Part shown: positions 52,764-60,399 of the stretch, one piece after another
Layout of the letters: every line of letters begins with the position of its first letter
How positions within the stretch are numbered: the first letter of the stretch is position 1
Assembly (NCBI RefSeq): GCF_021216675.1
Contig: NZ_CP086120.1
Location: 2,400,501 to 2,464,500 of the forward strand
DNA length: 64,000 nucleotides
Source: Streptomyces gobiensis
GTDB lineage: Bacteria > Actinomycetota > Actinomycetes > Streptomycetales > Streptomycetaceae
Direction of reading: 5' to 3'
Translations under genes and position numbers: made by a program
The notes under the pieces: generated by a model
The model's input: only the letters and a program-made list of their open reading frames with translations
What the model was told of the DNA's origin: nothing
Database searches by the model: none

Positions 52764-53234
52764 TCACACCGAGCCTCTCACCCCATAAGCGGGGTGGCGG
52801 TCGAAGCGGCACCAGATGCCTTTGCCTTCGGTGCCGCCGAGGCCGAGTGGAGCGCCGAGGGTGGCGCCCCACTCGGTGGCCAGCGCGTCGAGCAGCGGCA
52901 GGCCGCGCCCGGTTTCGCAGGCCTCGCTCACTGGGCGGGTGCGTGGGAGGGCGGTGTTGCCGTCGTAGACGGTCAGCCGTACCTCCGCCCAGCTGACGGC
53001 CAGCCACAACAGCGAGCCGACACCGGCCGCGTGCACCACGGCGTTGGTCACCAGCTCCGAGGTGCACAGCATGACGGCGTCGGCGAGGTCGTCCAGATGG
53101 TGCGAGCGCAGCACAGTGGCGGTGAAGTGGCGTGCGATGCGCGGGGAGGTCTCCAGCGGCGGACAGAAGACGGTGTAGGAGTGCGGTACGGCCGGACCGT
53201 TGGGCGGCCAGGCGCCGTTAAGGACATTGCTCAT
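52764..53234 (-). CDS. anti-sigma-like HATPase protein
   Basis: A 156-residue GHKL ATPase domain: SPRIARHFTATVLRSHHLDD, MLCTSELVTNAVVHAAGVGS (N box) and ACETGRGLPLLDALATEWGA. It resembles the protein at 45688-46230 and belongs to the RsbW-like group without His-kinase parts. ATG 53234 (MSNVLNGAWPP) is chosen; the longer frame from 53321 has no ribosome site. It is divergent from the XRE gene at 53529, so a second WhiJ-like set (ATPase, XRE, DUF397) may be encoded here. Confidence 0.88.
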   Translation of the reverse strand: MSNVLNGAWPPNGPAVPHSYTVFCPPLETSPRIARHFTATVLRSHHLDDLADAVMLCTSELVTNAVVHAAGVGSLLWLAVSWAEVRLTVYDGNTALPRTRPVSEACETGRGLPLLDALATEWGATLGAPLGLGGTEGKGIWCRFDRHPAYGVRGSV

Positions 53235-53528
53235 GACAGCGGCCCTTCTGCGGGTGCTCGTAACGGCAACTGCCAAGCGGTGGCAATGCCCCTCCCCATG
53301 GGTTGCGGACCGGCCGGTCACGAGAGGTGCGCTTCCGTCTCACAGGCAGCACAAGGCAGTTACGGCAGCAGGCAGCTGCCGCAACCCCGTGTGAGAGGTA
53401 CACCACACACAGTAGGGGTCAATCTGACTCCGGGGCAAGCTTGAAGCGGGTAGAAGTCACTCAGCCGACCGGGACCGTACGATGCTGTGCGTCACGCGCT
53501 GCAAGGACATCAGGAAGGCAAGGACCTT
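53235..53528. other. divergent control region, no gene
   Basis: Promoters for the ATPase gene (left) and the XRE/DUF397 operon (right) must lie here. No copy of ATGCACGTGC was found. GGGGTCAATCTGACTCC near 53413 is a possible imperfect palindrome. AAGGCAAGGA precedes the XRE start. Nothing else is recognisable. Confidence 0.4.
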
Positions 53529-54383
53529 ATGCCGCCGAGGAGTACACCAACTACCCGCCAAGAGCGGCTTGGCGTGGAGCTGTACAGAATGCGTGAAGCA
53601 GCGGCAATGACGGCCCGCGATGCCGCCAAGCTCCTGGGAGTCGATCCGGCGAAGATCAGCCACATCGAAGCAGGTCGCGTCGGCGTCAGCGAGGAACGGC
53701 TCCGCCGTCTCGCCGCCTTCTACTCATGCAGCGACACCGCGCTCATCGACGCGCTCTCCGCCATGACACACGAGCAGCGTGGCCAGGGCTGGTGGGAGGA
53801 ATACCGGGGGATTCTCCCCGCGCCGTTCCTGGATCTCTCTGAGCTGGAGCACCACGCCAGTTATCTGCAAGCCATCCAAATCACGGACATCCCAGGGCTC
53901 TTCCAGACCGAGGACTATGCCCGCGCAATTTTCGGCTGCACGGTTCCCCAGCTTCCACAAGCAGAGCTGGAAGCACGAGTCGCACATCGGATGGAACGTC
54001 AGAAGATCCTCCTGCGCGAAGAGCCACCCACATACGAGGCAATCATCCACGAAGCCGTGCTGAGGATGCACTTCGGTGGCCGGAAGGTCGTGCGTGCGCA
54101 GCTCGCGCACCTCTTGGAGCAAGGCGACCGGCCAGGCATCACAGTACGTGTAGTCCCGTTCACAACGGAGGAGTACATGGGCGCCAACCGCACGATGCTC
54201 TACGCCGGAACAGCTGTCCCCAAGCTCGACACCGTACAGATCGAAACCGCAGTCGGCGTCACCTTCCTTGACGCAGAATCACAGCTCAAGCGATACCGAA
54301 CCCTGTTTCAAACGGCCGAGATTGCCGCCTTGGGCGTCACGGAGTCACATGACTTCGTCCATGCCATCAGCCGCGAACTGTGA
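53529..54383 (+). CDS. XRE-DUF5753 regulator with downstream DUF397 genes
   Basis: A 284-residue regulator: RQERLGVELYRMREAAAMTA, DAAKLLGVDPAKISHIEAGR (helix-turn-helix) then DUF5753 (GQGWWEEYRGILPAPFLDLS, ITDIPGLFQTEDYARAIFGC, RPGITVRVVPFTTEEYMGAN, LDTVQIETAVGVTFLDAESQ). Length is standard. ATG 53529 (MPPRSTPTTRQ) is chosen. Its stop is followed by three DUF397 genes, the first 12 bp later. The DUF397 products probably modulate this DNA-binding protein. Confidence 0.92.
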   Translation: MPPRSTPTTRQERLGVELYRMREAAAMTARDAAKLLGVDPAKISHIEAGRVGVSEERLRRLAAFYSCSDTALIDALSAMTHEQRGQGWWEEYRGILPAPFLDLSELEHHASYLQAIQITDIPGLFQTEDYARAIFGCTVPQLPQAELEARVAHRMERQKILLREEPPTYEAIIHEAVLRMHFGGRKVVRAQLAHLLEQGDRPGITVRVVPFTTEEYMGANRTMLYAGTAVPKLDTVQIETAVGVTFLDAESQLKRYRTLFQTAEIAALGVTESHDFVHAISREL

Positions 54384-54394
54384 AGGGGAGCAAA

Positions 54395-54598
54395 ATGAAC
54401 GCACCAGCTTCTTGGCAGAAATCGTCCTTCTCCGGGCCAGAGGGAGACTGTGTAGAGTTGGCCGCGATTAACGGAGAGATCGCACTTCGTGAAAGCGATG
54501 AGCCCCACGCCGTACTCAGCACAGACCACGTTCGGCTAAGAGCACTGGTCAGCCATATAAAGGCTGGCCAACTCGATCACATGGCACGGGAGATATGA
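54395..54598 (+). CDS. DUF397 protein, first of three tandem copies
   Basis: A 67-residue DUF397 protein: NAPASWQKSSFSGPEGDCVE, LAAINGEIALRESDEPHAVL, RLRALVSHIKAGQLDHMARE. ATG 54395 has AAGGGGAG just upstream; GTG 54380 overlapping the XRE stop is an alternative. It is about 85-90 percent identical in DNA over its last ~90 bp to the third copy, by eye, pointing to recent tandem duplication or conversion. Confidence 0.9.
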   Translation: MNAPASWQKSSFSGPEGDCVELAAINGEIALRESDEPHAVLSTDHVRLRALVSHIKAGQLDHMAREI

Positions 54599-54606
54599 AG
54601 GGGCAT

Positions 54607-54819
54607 ATGATGACTGCACCGATCGCATGGCAGAAGTCGTCGTACTCGCAAGAGGGTGGCGACTGTGTCGAACTGGCGGCAGTGGGCTGCGCAATCGCAC
54701 TTCGTGAGAGCGACGAGCCAACTACAGTCATAGCGGTCAGCCACTCGCGGGCAGCTGCCCTTGTGTCAGGCATAAAGGCCGGAGGCTTCGACTACGTCGA
54801 CCTGCCTGAGCGGCGGTAG
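54607..54819 (+). CDS. DUF397 protein, second tandem copy
   Basis: A 70-residue DUF397 protein: TAPIAWQKSSYSQEGGDCVE, LAAVGCAIALRESDEPTTVI, RAAALVSGIKAGGFDYVDLP. It is more divergent than copies one and three. ATG 54607 follows AAGGGGC. The stop is 2 nt before the GTG of the third copy. Function as for the first copy. Confidence 0.9.
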   Translation: MMTAPIAWQKSSYSQEGGDCVELAAVGCAIALRESDEPTTVIAVSHSRAAALVSGIKAGGFDYVDLPERR

Positions 54820-54821
54820 GC

Positions 54822-55109
54822 GTGACCACACCACCCGCCTGGCAGAAGTCCTCCTTCTCCGGAACGCAGGGCGAATGCGTCGAACTCGCCGCTGCGGACG
54901 GTGCGATCAAGATTCGCGAGAGCGATGAGCCCCATACCGTACTGAGCTCAGACGGCGTTCGGCTGAGAGCACTGATCAGCCACGTAAAGGCTGGCCAACT
55001 CAATTACCTGCCGGAGGAGACCGTGAACGCCACAACGATGACCACACCGCCTCTCCAAGGTGGCCAGGACGGTCGGCCCTGGATGTGGACGGCCTCCGCG
55101 TCGGTCTAG
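54822..55109 (+). CDS. DUF397 protein, third copy with altered C-terminus
   Basis: A 95-residue protein whose first ~67 residues are DUF397 (PPAWQKSSFSGTQGECVELA, DGAIKIRESDEPHTVLSSDG, VRLRALISHVKAGQLNYLPE). The remaining ~28 residues (TVNATTMTTPPLQGGQDGRP, WMWTASASV) are not family-like and partly read antisense through the transposase remnant. The natural end was probably lost or moved when that DNA arrived. It starts GTG 54822, 2 nt after the second copy's stop. Confidence 0.82.
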   Translation: MTTPPAWQKSSFSGTQGECVELAAADGAIKIRESDEPHTVLSSDGVRLRALISHVKAGQLNYLPEETVNATTMTTPPLQGGQDGRPWMWTASASV

Positions 55110-55215
55110 GTCAGATCGAAGTCCTTGGTGGTCTACCGACCGAGTGGTCACCGCGTCGGTACAGCTCAACGTTCTCGGCCTTGAACTCCGGTGTGAACGG
55201 CGGCGAGGGCCAGCG
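55085..55215 (-). pseudogene. remnant of an IS3-family transposase OrfA
   Basis: On the complement, PPFTPEFKAENVELYRRGDH and SVG resemble the N-terminal helix-turn-helix of IS3-family OrfA (typically TPEFKAEIVELCRRGDRSVG). A one-base frameshift follows, after which KDFDLT continues the family pattern in another frame, then a stop codon. No inverted ends or OrfB are seen. The rest of the gap to 55347 holds no gene. Confidence 0.65.
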
Positions 55216-55347
55216 GCGGGCGTTGACGAGCGACCGATCGATACCGCCCTACGCGTGCGTACGCGGGGAACGGCCCTTCTCTCGGGATCGAACCCCAAAA
55301 GCCACCCCTACGCGCACGCGAGCGCGGCGTCGGCCAGGCTCAGGCGC

Positions 55348-56157
55348 TCATGTTCGAGCGGCACGAGAGGCACGGTAGGCGGCCCAGTCCCGTGCGGCGG
55401 TGGTCAGTGCGGCCCTGTGGGGTAGGGGGTCGGCTCGTTCCCGGTCGGCCCACACCGCGTGGACGACCTCGGCGAACGTGGTCACGGCGTCCGGAGCGGC
55501 GTCGCAGTACGCGGGGACCTGTCGGCCGAGCGCCTCGGCCTCGTCCGGGGTGTGCCCGGCATGGACAAGCCGTAGCACGGTGAACGCGGTGTCGGCCCAT
55601 GCCGGCGCGGGCGCAGCCAACGCCCAGTCGACCATGCGCAGCCCGTCGGGCGTGATCAGCATGTTCAGGGCGGAGATGTCCGTATGGGCCAGCGTTCGGC
55701 CCTCAAGGGCAGACCGCCGGTCACCGGGCAGGAAGGCACCCCATCGCTTGCCGAGAGGCTTCTTATTGACTGACTCGGGCCAGGACACGGCCGACATAGT
55801 GACGAGCGCGCCGAGCAACTGCTCAATGTCCGGCGATCTGGGCGACAGGTCAGGGTGGCGGCCGTCCGCGTACTCGTAGCCGCACAGCAGCCAGCCGCCC
55901 GCTTCGACGTGCCACAGCGGCCGAGGCGCCAGGGGCGCGCGATGTGCGACCTCGGCCTCGCGCCGGTACATCCAGGCCACGGCATCGTCCAGCCACGTGC
56001 CCTTGACGAAGAACCGCCCGGCCTCGGTGTACAGGGCACAAGCGAGATGGGACATGACCCCGGCGCTGGCAGTATCGGCGGCCTTCACCGTTCCCGTATG
56101 TGCCTCAACGGCTTGCCGGGCAGCCCCGGGGAGCACCTCCCACGCTGTGCGTTCCAC
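55348..56157 (-). CDS. aminoglycoside-phosphotransferase-fold kinase
   Basis: A 269-residue APH/choline-kinase fold protein. The catalytic loop is EGRTLAHTDISALNMLITPD (HTDxxxxN) and the metal-binding Asp is in GLRMVDWALAAPAPAWADTA. The N-lobe has RFFVKGTWLDDAVAWMYRRE with the ATP-binding Lys, and WLLCGYEYADGRHPDL is the hinge. Family members phosphorylate aminoglycosides, macrolides or small metabolites; the substrate here is unknown. It precedes, on the same strand in the downstream direction, no further gene before the IS remnant. It lies 85 bp after the Cys-tailed protein gene. Confidence 0.87.
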   Translation of the reverse strand: MERTAWEVLPGAARQAVEAHTGTVKAADTASAGVMSHLACALYTEAGRFFVKGTWLDDAVAWMYRREAEVAHRAPLAPRPLWHVEAGGWLLCGYEYADGRHPDLSPRSPDIEQLLGALVTMSAVSWPESVNKKPLGKRWGAFLPGDRRSALEGRTLAHTDISALNMLITPDGLRMVDWALAAPAPAWADTAFTVLRLVHAGHTPDEAEALGRQVPAYCDAAPDAVTTFAEVVHAVWADRERADPLPHRAALTTAARDWAAYRASRAART

Positions 56158-56242
56158 GTGTGCGCCCTCCTCGACGGATACATGGGCCGGTCCCCGGCTC
56201 GGCCACAGCGTGGCACAAACCGGGGACCGGCGTAGCGAAGCC

Positions 56243-56704
56243 TCAGGCGTTCACCGGACTGTTGTGACAGTTCGCGTGGCACTGCGAGCAGTCGGCGGTC
56301 TCCAGTTCCGGCCAGAACTCAAGGTCGACCAGGAACCCGGCCGCGCCGATGGCGTCGACGGTGCGTGCGCGTAGCGCCTTTCCGCCGCCGTGCTTCTCCT
56401 TGTCGAGGAAGCCGGGCTGATGGTGGACGAACGTCCCGAACGTGCGCTCGCAGAAGTCCTGATACGCCTTGGTGTGCAGCAGGAAGGCGTGCCAGAAGTC
56501 ATCTACCAGCGGGGACGGGCTGAGCGGCTCGGCGGTACAGGCGCTGGCTGCCACGAAGGCGAGCATCTGCCCCACGCCGCGCTCGGCTCGCTCCTTGGTC
56601 AACTTCGGGAAATTTTCACGCATGTTGGCCACGAGCGTTGCCCGAAGCCCTGCGCTGATCAGCGTCCGCGCGTCGGTCGCGGAGCGCTCCTGCACGATGG
56701 TCAC
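56243..56704 (-). CDS. GRDP-like protein with Cys-rich C-terminal tail
   Basis: A 153-residue protein. The core (TLISAGLRATLVANMRENFP, PSPLVDDFWHAFLLHTKAYQ, DFCERTFGTFVHHQPGFLDK) resembles the glycine-rich-domain-like family (DUF1399), with a conserved DDFWH motif. The last ~15 residues are CSQCHANCHNSPVNA, a Cys/His/Asn-rich tail that could bind metal or be modified. GTG 56704 has GGAGG at good spacing; the frame from 56797 was rejected. It is co-directional with the Cys-rich gene upstream and the APH-fold kinase downstream. Function unknown. Confidence 0.78.
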   Translation of the reverse strand: MTIVQERSATDARTLISAGLRATLVANMRENFPKLTKERAERGVGQMLAFVAASACTAEPLSPSPLVDDFWHAFLLHTKAYQDFCERTFGTFVHHQPGFLDKEKHGGGKALRARTVDAIGAAGFLVDLEFWPELETADCSQCHANCHNSPVNA

Positions 56705-56851
56705 GATCCTTGCCTCCTTGGTCGGTGGTGCATCGGACGTGGATGGCCGGGCGCAACGCGCATGGCGATCCCTTCTCGAGCGGGTCCAGTCGTGCACGTG
56801 CCGGCCTGTCCTCTGCCGGGCTTGCCAGGTCGCAGGCAGAGGACAGGACTC

Positions 56852-57208
56852 CTAAGAGCTGTCGCCGTCGGCCCCTACCGCGTTCCGCGCGGCCCGCCAC
56901 GACGCGTACAGCGCACGCCCCCTCGGACACGCCCGGCCATCCACGCAGTGGCACCGCGCACAGCCCTGCGCGTGGACCAGCCACCCCAGCCACCGCTCCT
57001 CCTCCAGCCACCGCCCCAGCCCCCGCGCCGTCACCGTTCCGCCCTCCGCCGCTGCCAGGACCTCAAGGTCGTCCGGACACGGCGGGATACGTGGCGCACA
57101 GGCGGAGCAGGCATAGACCGACCGGCCAGGGCCGGACGCGGCGTGCACGATCCGCACCAGCACCGGCACCTCCGTGAAACGCTCACAACGGCAACAGAGG
57201 GCAGTCAC
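56852..57208 (-). CDS. Cys-rich, probable zinc-binding protein
   Basis: A 118-residue protein with 10 or more Cys: TALCCRCERFTEVPVLVRIV, RSVYACSACAPRIPPCPDDL, HAQGCARCHCVDGRACPRGR. The CxxC pairs separated by ~25 residues suggest a zinc ribbon or treble clef, followed by a second CxxC-rich knuckle. There is no signal peptide. GTG 57208 (VTALCCRCERF) is chosen. It is the first gene of a leftward group including the Cys-tailed protein and the kinase. I do not recognise a named family. Confidence 0.72.
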   Translation of the reverse strand: MTALCCRCERFTEVPVLVRIVHAASGPGRSVYACSACAPRIPPCPDDLEVLAAAEGGTVTARGLGRWLEEERWLGWLVHAQGCARCHCVDGRACPRGRALYASWRAARNAVGADGDSS

Positions 57209-57377
57209 CGGACAGCCTCTCCGGGCGGGCTGGCAGCGTCGGCTTGCGCACGGTGGGAAATCCGCAGAGACGGGCACCCGCTCAAGGTCTCCGGCATGCG
57301 TCCGCTGGCGCGGGGCGTACCTGGCTTGGTCTCCATGCTCAGGACGCTAAGGACGGCATACGCTCGCTGGCCACATT

Positions 57378-57395
57378 TGTACACGGATGTACACG
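57378..57395. promoter_or_regulatory. TGTACACG direct repeat / TGTACA inverted repeat
   Basis: TGTACACG occurs at 57378-57385 and 57388-57395; because TGTACA is itself palindromic, the site is also an inverted repeat. It lies between the leftward Cys-rich gene and the rightward small-protein/DUF6879/XRE operon. Candidate operator of the XRE regulator. Confidence 0.45.
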
Positions 57396-57498
57396 AGACC
57401 CCTCTCGCAGGGTGGATGGCTGCTTCGCACCCTTGACGCATCGCCATGTGGGCGCGACGGTCGTGTACGTCCATGCACAGCTCAGCGTGGAGGCAGCC

Positions 57499-57759
57499 AT
57501 GGCCTTACTGTTCATCGGCATTGACCCCAACACCGGCGACGGAGAGAGCCCCACTGTGTGGGTCGACACAGAAGCGAAGGAGTTTCTTTTCCAGGGGTGG
57601 AAGCCAAGTGCGGAGCGCGAGGCACAATGCGCAGCGACCGAGGTCCCCGGGCATGCGGTGGGCATCCCCGAAGGTGAAGCGGTGATCCGGATCCCGGCCC
57701 GCATGGTGCATCAGATCAGGGAGGCGTGCGATGCCCTCGAACGTGCCGACGTTCGCTGA
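57499..57759 (+). CDS. 86-residue protein of unknown function
   Basis: Sequence features: ALLFIGIDPNTGDGESPTVW, VDTEAKEFLFQGWKPSAERE, GIPEGEAVIRIPARMVHQIR. It looks like a compact beta-rich domain with a C-terminal helix. GGAGG lies about 5 nt before ATG 57499. It overlaps the DUF6879 gene by 29 bp, so the two are translationally coupled. I recall similar small proteins preceding DUF6879-XRE pairs in streptomycetes, but no function. Confidence 0.82.
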   Translation: MALLFIGIDPNTGDGESPTVWVDTEAKEFLFQGWKPSAEREAQCAATEVPGHAVGIPEGEAVIRIPARMVHQIREACDALERADVR

Positions 57760-58258
57760 ACTGCTGCGCGGCTCCGAGTTCTCGGCCGTGCACCTGGAGA
57801 TGCGTGATGTGTACGCGGTCGACAACGAGAAGGAATCGTTCGCCGCGTGGAAGGCCGGGTTCCGTCACGATCCAGCCGACCGGGACTCGTGGTGGCGTCC
57901 GTGGCTGGACCTCATCTCGGAGACCGTCGCCCGTGGCGTCGTCGTACGTCGCGCTCGCATCGTTTCCGAGCCGGTCACCGACTACATCCAGTATGAGCAC
58001 TCCGGTACGTTCACCAACGTCGCGGCTGGGGAGCAGGTGCGCTGGCTGCCGCGTCGACGTGCCTCGGACATCGCCCTGCCGGGCAACGACTTCTGGCTGT
58101 TCGACGACCGGCTGATCCGGTGGAACCACTTCACCGGTGACGGCGCCTCGGGCGGCGGAGAGCTGAGCGAAGACCCCGCTGCGGTCAAGCTGTGCGCATC
58201 CGCCTTCGAGACCGTATGGGAACGAGCCATACCGCACGAGGACTACCAGATCCGCTGA
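57731..58258 (+). CDS. DUF6879 protein
   Basis: A 175-residue protein of the DUF6879 family: TFAELLRGSEFSAVHLEMRD, FAAWKAGFRHDPADRDSWWR, RRARIVSEPVTDYIQYEHSG, AAGEQVRWLPRRRASDIALP, GNDFWLFDDRLIRWNHFTGD. No catalytic site is evident. Proteins of this family are commonly encoded next to XRE-DUF5753 regulators and probably act as their partners, like DUF397 proteins in other loci. It ends 26 bp before the XRE start. A degraded relative lies at 41280-41429. Confidence 0.87.
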   Translation: MPSNVPTFAELLRGSEFSAVHLEMRDVYAVDNEKESFAAWKAGFRHDPADRDSWWRPWLDLISETVARGVVVRRARIVSEPVTDYIQYEHSGTFTNVAAGEQVRWLPRRRASDIALPGNDFWLFDDRLIRWNHFTGDGASGGGELSEDPAAVKLCASAFETVWERAIPHEDYQIR

Positions 58259-58284
58259 GACGAAAGACCCCGTCAGGCCAGCTC

Positions 58285-59151
58285 ATGCCTATCTCCTCGT
58301 CGTCCGCTGCCCAGGCTGCGCGGGAATGCGTGGCGAGACGTTTGCGGGAACTCCGCCAGGACGCCGGACTCACCGGCACTGAGCTGGCCGCACGGTGTGG
58401 CGGTTGGTCCCACGCGAAGGTGTCGCGCATCGAGAACGCCCGTACACCACCCTCATCGACCGACATCCGCCTGTGGTGCCGCGCTTGCGACGCGACCGAG
58501 CAGGCCGCGGACATCATCGCGGCATCGCACAACGCCGAGTCCCTGTACGTCGAATGGCGCCGTCGGCAGCGCACCGGTCTTCGCCAACTCCAGGAGTCGT
58601 ACATCCAGCTGTTCCGCTCCACGCGGCTGTTCCGGGTGTACTCGGGCACGCTGGTGCCCGGGCTGCTGCAAACCGAGGGCTACGCGACCGCCCTGCTGTC
58701 CGCCATCACGAGCTTTCGGGAGATCCCCGACGACGTGAGTGACGCTGTCGCTGCCCGCCTCGAGCGCTCCCGGATCCTCCACGAAACCGGTCACCGATTC
58801 CTGTTCCTCCTTGAAGAGGAAGCCCTGCGGCATCAGGTCGGAGACTCCGAAGCGATGGCCGCACAGCTGGGGCATCTGCTGTCAGCGGGAGCGCTGCCCT
58901 CCGTGGCGATGGGCATCATCCCGTTCGCAGCAGCGGCCCGCAGCGCCTGGCCCCTGGAGACCTTCCACATTTACGACGACACCCTCGTATCCATCGAGTT
59001 GCTGTCGGCACGGGTGACCGTCACTCAGCCCCATGAGATCGCCCTGTACCTGAAGGCGTTCGACCAGCTACGCGGGCTGGCGGTATACGGCGCCGAGGCA
59101 CGGGCGCTCATCGTCAACGCCATCGAGGCACTCCCGGGACATGACGAGTAG
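58285..59151 (+). CDS. XRE-DUF5753 regulator paired with DUF6879
   Basis: A 288-residue regulator: RRLRELRQDAGLTGTELAAR, CGGWSHAKVSRIENARTPPS (helix-turn-helix), then DUF5753 (RLFRVYSGTLVPGLLQTEGY, GALPSVAMGIIPFAAAARSA, FHIYDDTLVSIELLSARVTV, LYLKAFDQLRGLAVYGAEAR). ATG 58285 is chosen. The last ~165 bp are nearly duplicated at 41047-41223. It forms an operon with the 86-residue protein and DUF6879 and faces the mce genes. Confidence 0.92.
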   Translation: MPISSSSAAQAARECVARRLRELRQDAGLTGTELAARCGGWSHAKVSRIENARTPPSSTDIRLWCRACDATEQAADIIAASHNAESLYVEWRRRQRTGLRQLQESYIQLFRSTRLFRVYSGTLVPGLLQTEGYATALLSAITSFREIPDDVSDAVAARLERSRILHETGHRFLFLLEEEALRHQVGDSEAMAAQLGHLLSAGALPSVAMGIIPFAAAARSAWPLETFHIYDDTLVSIELLSARVTVTQPHEIALYLKAFDQLRGLAVYGAEARALIVNAIEALPGHDE

Positions 59152-59207
59152 CCCTGTCCAGGACCGGAAACGTCCGAACCTCGCCGGAGGGGTGGCAGAA
59201 CGACCCC

Positions 59208-59876
59208 CTACAGGGCGTCGACCGCGCTGATCTTCCAGCCGGCGTCCGTGCGGGTCAGGGTCATGCGGACGCGGTTGAGGTCCAGGCGGTCGCCCTTGAC
59301 CTGGGTGCTGTTGGTGACCTGGTTCATGAAGAGCAGGACGACGACCTTGTCGGGGGCGGCCGAGACCACTGAGGCGGAGGGTTCCTTGCCGGATGGCGGG
59401 GTGGCGACCGATGCCTTGACCACGCCTTCGTACTTTTTGGCGGTCGGGGCGACCACGGTCTTGGTCGTCTTCTTGTACTCGTCGAGGAACGAGCCGGTGA
59501 GGTGCTTGCGGGCTGCCGCGAAGTCCTTGTCCAGGTGACGGTGGTCGTAGGAGAAGATCTCCGGTGCAGCCTTGCGGGCGGTGGTCAGGGCCTGAGAGCG
59601 GGCCTGGTCGGTCTGCTCGGCCTCCCAGTACTTCCAGCCGAGCACGGCGGCCGCGGTCAGGCTCAGGATGACGAGGACCGCGAGGCCGATGAGGGGCAGG
59701 CGGGGGCGGGTGGTGAGGCGGCGGCGGAGGCCGCTGGGCTCGCGGGTGGTTTCCGGTTCCGGGGCGGAGGCGGGGGCGGGCTTGGCTGCTGGGGCCTCGC
59801 CGGTCTCCTCCGTACGGACCCGCTCGGCCCGTTTGGCGGCGGCGCGGGCGGCTGCGCGGACGGTTGTTCTGGCCAT
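59208..59876 (-). CDS. Mce-associated membrane protein
   Basis: A 222-residue protein with an Ala/Arg-rich cytoplasmic start, one membrane helix (LPLIGLAVLVILSLTAAAVL) and an extracellular domain (AAPEIFSYDHRHLDKDFAAA, RKHLTGSFLDEYKKTTKTVV, VRMTLTRTDAGWKISAVDAL). This is the Mas family that accompanies mce operons and stabilises Mce transporters in mycobacteria. It is the last gene of the operon visible here and is similar in layout to the gene just upstream. Confidence 0.9.
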   Translation of the reverse strand: MARTTVRAAARAAAKRAERVRTEETGEAPAAKPAPASAPEPETTREPSGLRRRLTTRPRLPLIGLAVLVILSLTAAAVLGWKYWEAEQTDQARSQALTTARKAAPEIFSYDHRHLDKDFAAARKHLTGSFLDEYKKTTKTVVAPTAKKYEGVVKASVATPPSGKEPSASVVSAAPDKVVVLLFMNQVTNSTQVKGDRLDLNRVRMTLTRTDAGWKISAVDAL

Positions 59877-59889
59877 GGTTCTGCCCCTT

Positions 59890-60399
59890 TCAGCCGACGA
59901 ACTCGACGTTGGACGTCAGCCAGCGGCCGTCCTTGAGTACGAGATCGAGTTGCAACCGGTAGTTACGGGCCTCGCCCTCCGGCACGGCCACATTCGCCAC
60001 CTTGCTGTCGGCGACGACCAGCACCCGGGCGGAGTCCTTGTCGGCCCGTACGATGCCCGCCTCCAGCACCTGGCCCTCGGAGACCGATTTGTTGTCGGCG
60101 ACCAGCTTGGTCAGCTCCTCGGTCTGTGCCGTGAACTGCTCCTTGAACTCACCCGTGGCCGACTTCAGTACGTTCTTGCTGTCCTTGTCGTAGGTGCGGT
60201 GGTTCAGCGAGGTGAAGTTCACCGTCATCTGCCGCGCGGCGGCCACGATGTCCTGGCGGCGCTTTTCCTCCTGATGCTGCTGGTATGTCTGGAAAGAGAG
60301 CCAGCCGATCAGGGTCACCAGGACCAGGGATGCCGCCGCGAGGGACACGGTGGTCTTCCGTGCCGTTATGCCATGGGTCCAACGAGCAGCCATCGCCAT
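59890..60399 (-). CDS. Mce-associated membrane protein
   Basis: A 169-residue protein: one membrane helix (TTVSLAAASLVLVTLIGWLS) and an extracellular NTF2-like domain (VNFTSLNHRTYDKDSKNVLK, ATGEFKEQFTAQTEELTKLV, RNYRLQLDLVLKDGRWLTSN). ATG 60399 (MAMAARWTHG) has AAAGGA upstream. Its 5' end overlaps the mceF-type gene by 34 bp. Partner of the preceding Mas protein. Confidence 0.9.
   Translation of the reverse strand: MAMAARWTHGITARKTTVSLAAASLVLVTLIGWLSFQTYQQHQEEKRRQDIVAAARQMTVNFTSLNHRTYDKDSKNVLKSATGEFKEQFTAQTEELTKLVADNKSVSEGQVLEAGIVRADKDSARVLVVADSKVANVAVPEGEARNYRLQLDLVLKDGRWLTSNVEFVG

Noticed and set aside
55285..55312. A tRNA T-arm-like string (GGGGTTCGATCCC on the complement) suggesting an attachment site
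   Set aside because: The third stem pair is a G-G mismatch, and no anticodon arm, D arm or acceptor stem could be built around it.
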